Part shown: piece after piece, positions 35,448-45,151 of the stretch
How positions within the stretch are numbered: position 1 is the stretch's first letter
Layout of the letters: every line of letters begins with the position of its first letter
Assembly (NCBI GenBank): GCA_016703535.1
Contig: JADJBV010000001.1
Span: 5,012,001-5,076,000, forward strand
Length of the DNA stretch: 64,000 nucleotides
Reading direction: 5' to 3'
DNA from: Deltaproteobacteria bacterium
Lineage (GTDB): Bacteria > Myxococcota > Kuafuiibacteriia > Kuafuiibacteriales > Kuafuiibacteriaceae
Program-made: the position numbers and the translations under genes
The notes under the pieces: model-generated
Seen by the model: the letters and a program-made list of their open reading frames with translations, nothing else
Database searches by the model: none
What the model was told of the DNA's origin: nothing

Positions 35448-35582
35448 CCGTATCAGTCTGACTCAGATCGCGCGTCGGTCCAAATGCAGGCTAACTTGCG
35501 GAGGGACACGCCTGCGCACTCCGCGCTGTTTCACCGCCGATCGGCGACCCTCTCCTACTTTGGAGCCTTTTGGGCCCTTGGC

Positions 35583-35987
35583 TTAGCTGGCGAGATCGTG
35601 GACCCGGGCCAACAACACCCCTTCGGGCACGGGCTCCTCCAAACAAAGATCGGCGCCCGCCTCCAGGGCCTTGGGCAAAGTGGCGGTCGGCGCCAAGAGG
35701 ACCAACCGCACGCCGTCATAGGCCGAGTCGGCCCTCAGCTCGTGGGCCAACTCCATCCCGCCCCGATCGGCTCCGGCCACGGCCATCAGGGGGCGCAGCC
35801 CAGCGGCGATCCGGGCCATGGCTTCGGTGGGGCTGCCCAACTCGACCACTTGATACTCAGCGCTGCGCAACACGTCGGCCAAGGCCCGGCGACGGGTGGC
35901 CGAAGGTTCAACCACCAGCACTTCACGTCCAGCGATCTCGCTCGGGCTTTCGCCCCAGAGCGCACGGACCAGCGCACTCCACATCAC
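35583..35987 (-). CDS. Degenerate response-regulator receiver protein
   Basis: A 134-residue single-domain receiver fold: VLVVEPSATRRRALADVL (strand 1, helix 1), PLMAVAGADRGGMELAHELR (strand 3), LVLLAPTATLPKALEAGAD and LEEPVPEG. Compared with CheY-like proteins, the phospho-acceptor Asp of strand 3 is replaced (VAGADRGG where LLDxxMPG is expected), only one acid remains at the first position, and the conserved Lys near the end is Glu. It should not be phosphorylated in the usual way. It begins 62 bases after pelB on the same strand, so it may be a protein-protein regulator of the polysaccharide operon (inference). Confidence 0.8.
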   Translation of the reverse strand: MMWSALVRALWGESPSEIAGREVLVVEPSATRRRALADVLRSAEYQVVELGSPTEAMARIAAGLRPLMAVAGADRGGMELAHELRADSAYDGVRLVLLAPTATLPKALEAGADLCLEEPVPEGVLLARVHDLAS

Positions 35988-36049
35988 CCCTTGGACTCGA
36001 CCAGGTCCCGCCCGGCTGGAGTGGGCGACCTGGGCCTCGCCTCAGGCCG

Positions 36050-39000
36050 CTACGGCCAAAAACGATACGCGTAGTAGAGCTCGACGCTGGCCCGCACAGA
36101 TTGGTCGAAGGCCAAGGCGTTGCCGGCCCGGGCCAAGAGGCCCAACTCATCGCCGCCGAGGAGTGAACGCCAGCCGGCCGCCTCTACCTGGAACACCGGG
36201 CCGTTCCCGGGCCAAAGCCAACCCGCGTAGAGGTCGGCCCGATATCCCAGGCCATGGCCGAGAGGCGGTTCTTGATCGTCATCTTCCGAGGAGGCCGAAA
36301 GCCCCAACCCAGCCCCGCCAAACTGAGGCGCCAGGGTGCCCTCTGCCTTGGGCTCCAGGGAAAGGAGCCCTCCGCTGGCGGCAAAACGCGCCTGAAAATG
36401 AGGTCCCGCCACCAACAGCCGCTGCCGGATCACCAGCTCGCCGATCACCCCGCGGCCCAGGTCTTCGCCGACCCGTTCCCGGTAGCGAACCCCAGCGACG
36501 TTCACCGCCAGCTCCAAACGGGGCCAAAGCGCCAGGCCGGCGTTCAGCGCCACCCGATCCCGCAGGCCATCCCGACGGAGGAGTTCGGTGTCGTCGATCC
36601 GTTCGGCCCATCGCCCCTCCAGCCCCAAGGACCAACGGCGCCCGAGCTGCAAGGACTGAGCAAACTCCAGCTGGGGGATCAACTGGCGCGGATCGAGGAG
36701 GAGCCCAAATGCAAGTTGGGTTGCACCTCGTCCCCAGTGCCGAGTGCCCCCGGCGGTGAGCTGCAGCTCTTGTTGGACCCCGATCAACTCGGAAAAACGC
36801 GCCGCTAAACGAGCCCCCAGATCGTGGCGGGCCACCTGGACCTCGGCCCCGGCTTCCCGCAGCTCCAAGGTGCCGAGCCGCGACCATCCGCCCTCGGCCC
36901 GCAGCCGATTGGGCCGGCGGCGCACCACGTCCTCCGCCAAAGCCAAAAGCGCCGCTTGTTCGGACTCATCGCCGTTTTGCCACTCGGCCAAGGCCAAGTG
37001 GAGGGCCTCCTCTTCGTGCCCCAAGGCCAACAAGGCCTCGGCCCGCTGGGCCGCTGAAAGTTGGGGGCCCTGCTCTTCCAACAACCGGGACACCAACACC
37101 AGGTCTTGCTCCCGCAGCGCCAGGGCCAGGCGCGCGCCGGACAAGGAGGGCGCCAGGGCCAAAACCACCTTGGCCCGCACCTCCGAACCCTGTTGCAGGT
37201 AGTGTTCGGCCAACACCGCGGCCTCACCGTCGTGGGCCGGGGCCCGGGTCGACAACTCCTCGGCCGCCCGGGCCGCCGCCCCTTCGGCGCCCAGCTGATC
37301 GGCGGTGGCCAAACGCAGGTAGGCCTCTTCGGGCCGGCGTTGGTTGTCCAAACTTTGCAAGGCAGCTTGCCGAAGACGCCAGGCCGCCACCTTTTGGCCC
37401 GTCGCGTCCAGGGCCCGGGCGTACTCCAGCCAAAGCAACGGATCAGTCGCGCCGGCTTGGTAGAGGTGTTGGTACCAGCGGGCCGCCTCCTCCGGGTGCC
37501 CCAAGCGATCGGCAGCGGCCGCGAGGGGACGCCACAACCCGGGCCTGGTTTGGCCCTGCCCTCGCCAACTTCGATAACTGGCGGCCAGCTGCCGGCGGTC
37601 ATCGCGCTCCAGCTGGGACCACAACACGCCGGCCCAGGCGTCGTCGTTGCTGGGATCGATCTTGGCCAAGGCCAACAGATCCACCTCGTAGGCCAAGGCC
37701 CGGCCCTGGCGGCGATCGAGCTGGGCCCGCAACATCCACCAATAGGCTCGATCTTGGACGGGCTCCGGGTCTCGATCGGCGGCGGCCAACAGCTGATCGG
37801 CCTCCGCCAAACGCCCGGCCCGCAACAAAACGTCCATCGCCACGGTCAAGAGTTCACCCGAGTGGTGGCGGTCGTAACCTTCCAGGGCCACCTCCTTGGC
37901 CCGCTCTGGTTGTTGCAGCGCCGCCAAGACCTCGACCCAACGGACATAACCATCCGCGTCCAGGGCCCCCAGGCGCGCCAAGGCGGCCAGCGCCAATTGC
38001 AAGTCAACTTGCGCTTCTAGGCTGAAGGCCACCCCGGCCAGGAGCTCCCAATGTTCTTGTTCTTGGGCTTCGGGGTGCCGGGATCGCAGCTGCGCCAACG
38101 CGCCCTCGGCGTCGCCGATCTGCCAGGTCTGTCGGGCCCGCTGGAGCTCGACCGCCGCCGGGCAGCCATACCTTCGGCAGTCCTCGGCCCCCAAGGCGAG
38201 GGCCTCTTTGATCCGACCCAAGTTGCCCAACACCCGGGCCCGCTCTTGATCGACCAGCCGCACCTCGGGGTGGCGTTTTTTCACCGTCGCCAGCAGGCTG
38301 AGCGCTCGCTCCGGTTGGCCTTGCGCTTCGGCCCGCTGCACCACCTCGAGGAGGAGCCGGGGTTGGAAGTCGCCCTGAGACAACTCGACCTCCAAGACCT
38401 CGAGCAAAACTTGATCGGCGTAGGTCAGCCGCGCCAACCGCTCCAACTCCCGGCGATCCGAGGGGCGCCCGCTCCGTCGCCACCGCGCCTGCCACACCCG
38501 CAGGGCTTGATCGGGGTGACCGGTCCACTCCTCGAGTTGGGCCCACAGCACCTCATCTTCGGATCCAGGGACAACCTCGACGCTCCGCAAGATCTCTAGA
38601 GCCCCCCGGTTGTCGCCAGCGCCCACCAACACCCGGGCCAAGCGGCGCCCCAAAGATGAGCGGGTCCGATCGGTGTGGGCCCAATAGTCCCGAGCGATGG
38701 CGGCGGCACCCGTGGCGTCCCCGTCGGCCAAGGCCAAAGCCAAGGCCCGCTCCCAAAGTTCGGGGGCGCTGGGTGCAAAAGCCAAGGCCCGGGTGATCCA
38801 TCGCCGAGCCGCCCCTCGATCCCCCGCGGCCTCCGCTTGTTGCGCCGCGGCCCACCAATGGCGCCGGGCCCGGACGGGATCCTTTTCGCCTTCCGCCAAG
38901 GCCACCAGGATCCGGGCGGCCGCTTCTGGATCCCCCGCCGCCGCCCAGGCCTGGGCCGCTCGCCCCAAGTGAACTTCGCGAACCCGCCGTTCCTGATCGC

Positions 39001-39484
39001 CGAGGGCCTCGAAGATCCGAGCCGCCAGACGCGGTTCACCGAGATCGAGGGCCAACTCGGCCATGCCCACGGTGGTCGGGTGCCCCAACCAAAGCCGCAG
39101 CGCCAAGTGTTCTCGTCGTTGTTCCCGCTCCGCTCCGCTGCTGGCCAACCAACGGGCGCGCTCGATGGACAAGGCCAAAGCCAAAGCCCGCTCCTCTTCG
39201 GTGCCGAACAAAGCGGGCGCCAAGACCTGCTCCGCTTCGTCGAACCGGCCCAACTCGGCGAGTTGCGTGGCGAGCAACAACCTGACCCTCTGATCGTGGG
39301 GCGCCGCCTCCAGGGCCAAGCGCAGGTGGATGATCGAAAGTGCGTCGGTCGGCGCCTGCTCCAAGACCTTCACCGAACGATCCGGGAAGAGGCCATAAAG
39401 CAGGCCACCAAACACCACGCCGATGCCGATCAACACTGAAGCCGGGACCAAGGTGGGCCCCGCCTTTGAGCGATGAGCGGTCAC
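36050..39484 (-). CDS. pelB: PelB-like TPR and outer-membrane porin protein
   Basis: In Pel systems, PelB has an N-terminal membrane helix, a long periplasmic TPR superhelix and a C-terminal 16-stranded export pore. This 1144-residue protein fits: a transmembrane helix (~15-34, VLIGIGVVFGGLLYGLFP), about 750 residues of Ala/Leu/Arg-rich TPR-like helices, then ~300 residues of amphipathic strands ending YYAYRFWP with an aromatic cluster. It is the last pel gene, ten bases after pelA. Two strict palindromes (37357, 37999) lie in the TPR part. Identification depends on operon position as well as architecture, since TPR sequence is poorly conserved. Confidence 0.85.
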   Translation of the reverse strand: MTAHRSKAGPTLVPASVLIGIGVVFGGLLYGLFPDRSVKVLEQAPTDALSIIHLRLALEAAPHDQRVRLLLATQLAELGRFDEAEQVLAPALFGTEEERALALALSIERARWLASSGAEREQRREHLALRLWLGHPTTVGMAELALDLGEPRLAARIFEALGDQERRVREVHLGRAAQAWAAAGDPEAAARILVALAEGEKDPVRARRHWWAAAQQAEAAGDRGAARRWITRALAFAPSAPELWERALALALADGDATGAAAIARDYWAHTDRTRSSLGRRLARVLVGAGDNRGALEILRSVEVVPGSEDEVLWAQLEEWTGHPDQALRVWQARWRRSGRPSDRRELERLARLTYADQVLLEVLEVELSQGDFQPRLLLEVVQRAEAQGQPERALSLLATVKKRHPEVRLVDQERARVLGNLGRIKEALALGAEDCRRYGCPAAVELQRARQTWQIGDAEGALAQLRSRHPEAQEQEHWELLAGVAFSLEAQVDLQLALAALARLGALDADGYVRWVEVLAALQQPERAKEVALEGYDRHHSGELLTVAMDVLLRAGRLAEADQLLAAADRDPEPVQDRAYWWMLRAQLDRRQGRALAYEVDLLALAKIDPSNDDAWAGVLWSQLERDDRRQLAASYRSWRGQGQTRPGLWRPLAAAADRLGHPEEAARWYQHLYQAGATDPLLWLEYARALDATGQKVAAWRLRQAALQSLDNQRRPEEAYLRLATADQLGAEGAAARAAEELSTRAPAHDGEAAVLAEHYLQQGSEVRAKVVLALAPSLSGARLALALREQDLVLVSRLLEEQGPQLSAAQRAEALLALGHEEEALHLALAEWQNGDESEQAALLALAEDVVRRRPNRLRAEGGWSRLGTLELREAGAEVQVARHDLGARLAARFSELIGVQQELQLTAGGTRHWGRGATQLAFGLLLDPRQLIPQLEFAQSLQLGRRWSLGLEGRWAERIDDTELLRRDGLRDRVALNAGLALWPRLELAVNVAGVRYRERVGEDLGRGVIGELVIRQRLLVAGPHFQARFAASGGLLSLEPKAEGTLAPQFGGAGLGLSASSEDDDQEPPLGHGLGYRADLYAGWLWPGNGPVFQVEAAGWRSLLGGDELGLLARAGNALAFDQSVRASVELYYAYRFWP

Positions 39485-39494
39485 GCCCTCCTAT

Positions 39495-42203
39495 TCAACG
39501 ACAGATCAGCCGCGCGCGCCCGCTTTCGCTTTCCTGGAGGAGGAAGCGCGCCACCTTTCCCTCCACAGTGGGAGCACGCCCCCGACCGACTCCTTCGACA
39601 CGACATCGGCTGGCGCCCGGGCCGGACAGGCTCAGCTGGAGTGATCCACTCGGCGCCCACAAAAGCGGCGGCCCATCGGCCCGGGTGGAGAAGGAGAGGA
39701 GTGAGGCGCTGGCGTCGTGCAAGTAGGGTTGCAAGGGCGGATCGGGCGTAAACCGCACCTTCAACCGAGCTCGACCGTCGGTGTGCAGAAAACGCCCGAC
39801 CGACGTGTCGCGAAAGCCGATCACGCCCTCCCCCAGCTGAGGCCACCCCAACGAGGCCGGCACCCGGAAGCTTCGGTTTTGGCCCAAGCCAGCGGCGACG
39901 AAGTCCCCTTCCAAGGTGCGGGCCATGGTGCATCGGCGAAAGTCCGCCGCCCGATCGGCCCAGGCGCTGGGGAAGATCGGCAGGTGATCGCCGGTCTCCA
40001 CAAACCGGTAGACCTCGGCCAAGGCCTGTTGGCCGGCCACCTTCGAGCCCGAATAGAAGTGGTAGTAGACGTCGATCGGCTTGAGGCGTCGCGGGCTTTC
40101 GGTGAGCGCAAACGTCTCGAGCACCCGACGAAAGCCGTAGAAGGGCCCGGTCCACAAGTTGGTGTAGACGTTTTCGTTGATCACCGGCGCGTAGACCTGG
40201 AGCTCTTGGCCCACCGGCCGAGTCATCGGCCACACCCGGGTCATCGAGGGCCGATCCTGGGTCACCTCGGTCACGCCGCCGTTCAGGTTGCGCACCCCGG
40301 CCCGCCGCACCTCGGCCAAGGTCGCCTCGGAGGGCAAGGCGTCCCCGGTCCAGAGGAACAAGCGGGTGGGCTTGTCGGGTGGGGCCAGGCCATTAATATA
40401 TTCAATAGATCCATTAATCTCCCTCGGGATCGAGGGCACCGACCCGGGCAGGGCCAAGTGGAGGCCGGGGGTCCCGGCCCGGGCCTCGAACTCGGCCCAA
40501 CGGAAGGGGTGGAGGTACCCGTGGCTGGCCACCTCCACGTGAGGGAGCGCGAAGATCTGCCGCGACACCTCCTCCAAGGCCGCCGAACTTTCGGGGTACA
40601 GGCCGCTCGGGCTGGTTTCGCCCTCGACGATCGAAACCGCGTGGGGCCAACGGTGTTCGAGCAACCAGCGCCGGATCACCTCCCCCGCGTAAGGCGCCCC
40701 CGGCATCTCGGCCTTGCTGGCCATCCCGTCGCCGTCGATGTGGAAAAAGGCCAAACGCCGGCCATTTTCGGTGTTCGGATCCAGGATGGGCGCCACCGGC
40801 AGAGCCAAGGCCTGCTCGAGGAAGCGGAAGGGATCCAGGATCCAGCGCAGATCTCCGTCGGCGCCCTCCTCCAAGAGGTGAGGTTCGAGGGCCCAACCGC
40901 CCCAGGGCGCGAAGCCGACCGCCTGCATGGTCGACTTTTGGTGTTGGAGCGCCAGCTGGATCTCGAAGCCCGGTCCTTCGGCGTGGAGGGGATAAAAGAT
41001 CCGACCCCGGGGCCGCACCGGCGCCTCGAAGCCGAGCAGCTTTCCTTGCAAGCCAACTTGCACTTCGGCGTAGGGCGTACGGGGCCCGCGGAGGAGGCCC
41101 AGCTCCTTCAAGAAGGCGTCGTCCAGCTCACCGGGAAAATCTCCCAGGAAGACCACCTTCACCTGCTCCTGTACGGCCCGGCGAAAGAAGGCCCGCAACA
41201 CTTCGGGATCGGCCACCGGGTGGGCGCCGATCCAGGCCACCACCCCGGCGTAACGTCCCCCCAAGGTCCCCTTCGGCAGCCCCGCGTGGACGTCGACGTA
41301 CACCGGGACCAGGCCCTGATATTCGAGGGGCATGGCCACCAGCCGGTGCACCTCGGAGAAGGCCACGTCCCGATGGCGTTTGCCGTCCCACAACAACAAC
41401 ACCTCTCGCGGCAGCGGCACCAAGGCCCCGACCCCCAAACGCGAAAGTTGGGGATCGGTCACGTAGGGCACCCACCCGGCATCCCGGAGCTGTTGGGCCA
41501 GGGCCGGCGCTTCCTGGAAACGTTCGGGGGGCAGGTAGTCGATGGCGATCACCGGCAGCCCGGCGGCCTTCGCGGGTTGGAGCTGCTCCAGGAGCCAAGT
41601 TTGATCGGCCTTGGGCACGGCCTGAAAACGTCCGGTCTTGGGATCCCAACCCTGAAGGAAACTCTCGAACACCACCCCCGACAGCAGCGGCGCCGCCTCT
41701 TGCACGATCTCGAAGCCACGGTTGAGCAAGATCTTGGCGTTCGGGTGTTGGGCCCGGATCTCTTGCACCAAACTGAGGAGCCCGCGGCTTTGCGCCTGAT
41801 GTCGCGCGGGCGAAAGCGGGAGCAGCTGGTGGCTGTCCAAGGCGTCCAGAAAGACGCCGTCGTAAGCCGAAGCGAAGAGCGGCGTGATCACCTCCCGGAG
41901 GAGGAAGTTCCGCCACTCTTGCCGGTCCAGATCCACGATGACACTTTTCCAGGCTGGGTTTTGGCCGAGGCACCAACTGGGATCGATCCGGGCGGCGTAA
42001 GGACGCGTGGGGTGGACCTCACCACCCCCGACATAGGCGTAGAGTTGGGCGTGTTGAAAAGCCCGGACCTGCTCGGGGCGCAGGTGGTCCGGCTCGACCA
42101 CCACCCAGTCGTTGAGATCCAGGGCCGCTACCGGCGGATCTTCGGCGTAGTAGAACGCCACCGACGGAGCGCCCAACGCGCTGAGGAGCAAGATCCCGAT
42201 CAC
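39495..42203 (-). CDS. pelA: PelA-like glycoside hydrolase and polysaccharide deacetylase
   Basis: From GTG 42203 (overlapping the pelG stop as GTGA) this is 902 residues with a signal peptide (IGILLLSALGAPSVAF). The N-terminal ~260 residues match the alpha-1,4-polygalactosaminidase (GH114) family: FYYAEDPP, WVVVEPDHL, AYVGGGEV, YDGVFLDALDS. A middle Rossmann-like region follows. The deacetylase domain has FFHIDGDGM (~483) and ASHGYLHPF (~558), giving the Asp and His ligands of carbohydrate esterase 4-type enzymes. PelA deacetylates and can cleave the GalNAc-rich Pel polymer in the periplasm. A longer in-frame N-terminus exists but overlaps pelG by 85 bases. Confidence 0.92.
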   Translation of the reverse strand: MIGILLLSALGAPSVAFYYAEDPPVAALDLNDWVVVEPDHLRPEQVRAFQHAQLYAYVGGGEVHPTRPYAARIDPSWCLGQNPAWKSVIVDLDRQEWRNFLLREVITPLFASAYDGVFLDALDSHQLLPLSPARHQAQSRGLLSLVQEIRAQHPNAKILLNRGFEIVQEAAPLLSGVVFESFLQGWDPKTGRFQAVPKADQTWLLEQLQPAKAAGLPVIAIDYLPPERFQEAPALAQQLRDAGWVPYVTDPQLSRLGVGALVPLPREVLLLWDGKRHRDVAFSEVHRLVAMPLEYQGLVPVYVDVHAGLPKGTLGGRYAGVVAWIGAHPVADPEVLRAFFRRAVQEQVKVVFLGDFPGELDDAFLKELGLLRGPRTPYAEVQVGLQGKLLGFEAPVRPRGRIFYPLHAEGPGFEIQLALQHQKSTMQAVGFAPWGGWALEPHLLEEGADGDLRWILDPFRFLEQALALPVAPILDPNTENGRRLAFFHIDGDGMASKAEMPGAPYAGEVIRRWLLEHRWPHAVSIVEGETSPSGLYPESSAALEEVSRQIFALPHVEVASHGYLHPFRWAEFEARAGTPGLHLALPGSVPSIPREINGSIEYINGLAPPDKPTRLFLWTGDALPSEATLAEVRRAGVRNLNGGVTEVTQDRPSMTRVWPMTRPVGQELQVYAPVINENVYTNLWTGPFYGFRRVLETFALTESPRRLKPIDVYYHFYSGSKVAGQQALAEVYRFVETGDHLPIFPSAWADRAADFRRCTMARTLEGDFVAAGLGQNRSFRVPASLGWPQLGEGVIGFRDTSVGRFLHTDGRARLKVRFTPDPPLQPYLHDASASLLSFSTRADGPPLLWAPSGSLQLSLSGPGASRCRVEGVGRGRAPTVEGKVARFLLQESESGRARLICR

Positions 42204-43582
42204 GCGGCCACGCTCTGGAGCATGAAGGTCTCTTGGACCAGCAGGGCCAGCCGCCGTGACAAGAGCCCGAGCCCGAGGAAACACACCGCCCCGGCCGCCA
42301 ACGCAAAACCGTAGCCGTAAAAGGAGGGGCCGAGCTGGATGGTGAGCATGGTCAGGCCCAAGTTCAGGACCAAAAACACGGCCGCCAAGATCAAGGCCAA
42401 GCGGCGTTGATCCAAATAGAAGAGCACGTTGAGGATCGCCAAAAACAGGACCTGAGCCGCCACCGCGACCGTGTCGATGTAAAAAAGCGGCAGGTACAAG
42501 GGCGAGATGCCCAACGCCGCCAAAAGGCGCGGGCCCAAGATCACCACCACCGCCAAGGTCAGGCCCTGCACCTTGAAGATCTCGTAGATGCCCTGCCGCA
42601 CGGTGATGATCATGTTGTCCCGGGTGCGCTCCAAACTCTCGAGGGTCGCGCCTTGCCGGACCATGTCGTAGAAGGCCTCGTAAAGTTCGGCGAAGTCGGT
42701 CTCCATCCGGACCAAAAACACCGCCATCCCCGGGGCGATGGTCAGGTAGGCCAAAAAGATCGGCACGTCGTAGACCACCGAGGCCCTGAGGGGCCCCACC
42801 ACTTGTTCGCTCACCGAAGGTGTCAACCAGAACACCAACTTGTCGCTCCAGATCGCCAGGTTGTAGAGCAACCCGGTCACCGCCAGGCTGGGATGGATCA
42901 AGGGCCGCTTCAGGAAGTCGAGGCGGGCCAAGGCCTGGGCCGGGTGGTCCCGCAACAGGGCCCCGAGCAAGCCGAAGAACAGGAGCGCTTGCCCTAGTAA
43001 AAAGCCGAGCAAAAGCCCTGAAAGACCGTAACTCCGGAGCCCCAAGGAGGCCGAGACGGTCAGGCCGTAGCCCAAGGCGAAGAACAACACGATGGTGCGA
43101 TAGGCCTTCAGGCCCGACAACAGGACCACCACCATCCAGATGTCGCTCATCAACACGAAGCCGGCGACCATCGCCACCCGGTAGAGGAGCGGCTCACCGC
43201 CAAAACCGAAAAGCACCACCAGCGCCGCCAAGACGCCGCTGACCAAGGTGGTCAGGCCCAAGACCCCCATCAGGTTGGGCGCGACCCACTCGGCCCGTTT
43301 CTCGAAGATCCGATCGGCGATGAAGCGGGTGAAGATGAACTGGAGGATCCCGGTCAAGATCAAGGAACCCGCGAAGAGCCAGGTCACCGAAACCTGAAAC
43401 TGGACCACCGGCGTCGCGTGTTGAGGTTCGTCTTTGACCCACAGGCCGATCAACAAGATCCCCAAGATGGAGATCAACCAAGGACCGGAGCTGATCACCC
43501 CGGCGGCGCCGTAGACCCGGGCCAAACCACCAAAACTTTGGTGCGGGTTGAGCTTGCGGAGGAGGAAGCCGATGCCGGCCAC
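42200..43582 (-). CDS. pelG: PelG-like integral membrane polysaccharide transporter
   Basis: The 460-residue protein is almost entirely hydrophobic with ~12 predicted membrane helices and begins AGIGFLLRKLNPHQSFGG, as PelG proteins do. PelG is a Wzx/MATE-like transporter, thought to pass the Pel polymer across the inner membrane with PelD, PelE and PelF. It begins directly after the pelF stop codon and overlaps pelA by four bases. Confidence 0.93.
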   Translation of the reverse strand: MAGIGFLLRKLNPHQSFGGLARVYGAAGVISSGPWLISILGILLIGLWVKDEPQHATPVVQFQVSVTWLFAGSLILTGILQFIFTRFIADRIFEKRAEWVAPNLMGVLGLTTLVSGVLAALVVLFGFGGEPLLYRVAMVAGFVLMSDIWMVVVLLSGLKAYRTIVLFFALGYGLTVSASLGLRSYGLSGLLLGFLLGQALLFFGLLGALLRDHPAQALARLDFLKRPLIHPSLAVTGLLYNLAIWSDKLVFWLTPSVSEQVVGPLRASVVYDVPIFLAYLTIAPGMAVFLVRMETDFAELYEAFYDMVRQGATLESLERTRDNMIITVRQGIYEIFKVQGLTLAVVVILGPRLLAALGISPLYLPLFYIDTVAVAAQVLFLAILNVLFYLDQRRLALILAAVFLVLNLGLTMLTIQLGPSFYGYGFALAAGAVCFLGLGLLSRRLALLVQETFMLQSVAA

Positions 43583-45151
43583 TCAGGTCCTCCCCGGGCG
43601 GCGGATCGCCTCTTGGTAGAGCTCACGGTAGCGGCCGATCATCATCGGTTCGGTGTAGAAGCGCCGCACCCGCTCCAGGCCGGCCTGTTGGGCCCGTTTC
43701 CATTGTTGCTCGTCGGACAACAATCGAGCCGCCGCTTTTCCAGTGGCCTCCGGGTCGGCGATGTTCACCACCGCACCCGAGACCCCCAAGGCCTTGTCTT
43801 CGGGTGTACGTCCTTCGATCAACTCGCGGCAGGAGCCGACGTCGGTGACCACCGCCGGGACCCCGGCCGCGTAGCCCTCGACCACCACCAGGGGCAAGGC
43901 CTCGCTGATCGAGGTCAGGACCATCAGGCCCAACTTGGGCAAGATGTCGGCGACGTTCTGAAAGCCCAGAAACTTCACCTTTTGCTCCAGCCCCAAGCTG
44001 GCGACCAAGGCGTGACACTCGGCGGCGTAGGCCCGGTCTTCGTCTTCGGGCCCGACGATCCAGCCTTCGGCCTCGGGCAACTGCTTCACCACGGTGTGCA
44101 TGGCCCGGATGAAGGTCTTGATGTCCTTGATGGGCACCACCCGGCCGATCAGGCCGAGGACCGGCGGGACCTTATCGCCCCGGGCGGCCCGCACCGGATC
44201 AAAACGCTCCAGGTTGATCCCGTTGGGCACGATGGTGGTCCGCTCCGCCACCGCACCGTCCCGGATCTGGCGCTGGCGGTTGCCTTCGTACAAGGCCACG
44301 ATCGGATCGGCGGCCTCGTAGGTGAGGCGGCCGATGCCCTCGAAGAACCGGATCCACAGCCGACGGATGTAGCTGACGTCGTCCTCGAGGCCACCACCAA
44401 AGATCTCTTCGGCGTCCTTGATCCAATCGGCCTGGGCGAGATCGATCTTGCGCTCCTTGGTGTAGATGCCGTGCTCCGACAAGATCAGCGGGCGGCCCCG
44501 GGCCTTGGCCAAAAACGAGCCGAGGAGCCCCGCGTAGCCGGTGGAGATGCTGTGGTAGACCTTGGCCGGCGGCGCCTGCCGGGTGATGTCCGCCAACATG
44601 AACAAGGGCGCGTGCATGATCCGCACGGTCCAAAAGTAGTCGGTGAAGGACGGGTCGGATGAATAGCGATTGAAGTCTGCCGACACCTGCTCCCAGACCG
44701 CGTCGCTGAAGAGGAAGTCGTCCCGGGTGAGCCCCGATTTTTGGCCCAGGCCCGACAACAACCGCTCCAGCAGCCCCGGCGGCAAACCGGCCGCGGGCTT
44801 CTTGAAGTAGTCGTGGAGTTTGGCGCTGTCGGCCACGTAGGCCCGGTTTCCCGGCCGGGGTGACGCTTTACCCAGGCGCCAGGACTCGGAGAGGTAGTGG
44901 GTCTCCAGGTGGATGAAGTTGCTGGGGAGCTGATACTTCATCTCGGCGTAGTCGCTCCTCGCCCCGCCCAGGAAGATCGCCGAAAACTTGAGCTCGGGTA
45001 ACTTGCTAATGATCTGGTGGACCCACGCCGAAACGCCACCCCGGATGTAAGGATAGGTCCCCTCGAGCAGCAGGCAGACGTCGGCCTCTTCGGTGGAGGT
45101 GGGAGGGACGGCCGGGGGCCCGGGGGCGTTCACGAGTGGACCTCGGTCCAA
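43583..45151 (-). CDS. pelF: PelF-like cytosolic glycosyltransferase (GT4)
   Basis: PelF is the glycosyltransferase that builds the Pel polymer from UDP-GalNAc. This 522-residue protein has the GT-B fold of family 4: an N-terminal EGTYPYIRGGVSAWVHQII motif typical of PelF, SEHGIYTKERKIDL, a central VPNGINLERFDPVR, LIGRVVPIKDIKTFIRAM and the donor-site EALPLVVVE (E-x7-E) with AAGVPAVVTDVG. No signal peptide or membrane helix is visible. It overlaps pelE by 22 bases. Confidence 0.96.
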   Translation of the reverse strand: MDRGPLVNAPGPPAVPPTSTEEADVCLLLEGTYPYIRGGVSAWVHQIISKLPELKFSAIFLGGARSDYAEMKYQLPSNFIHLETHYLSESWRLGKASPRPGNRAYVADSAKLHDYFKKPAAGLPPGLLERLLSGLGQKSGLTRDDFLFSDAVWEQVSADFNRYSSDPSFTDYFWTVRIMHAPLFMLADITRQAPPAKVYHSISTGYAGLLGSFLAKARGRPLILSEHGIYTKERKIDLAQADWIKDAEEIFGGGLEDDVSYIRRLWIRFFEGIGRLTYEAADPIVALYEGNRQRQIRDGAVAERTTIVPNGINLERFDPVRAARGDKVPPVLGLIGRVVPIKDIKTFIRAMHTVVKQLPEAEGWIVGPEDEDRAYAAECHALVASLGLEQKVKFLGFQNVADILPKLGLMVLTSISEALPLVVVEGYAAGVPAVVTDVGSCRELIEGRTPEDKALGVSGAVVNIADPEATGKAAARLLSDEQQWKRAQQAGLERVRRFYTEPMMIGRYRELYQEAIRRPGRT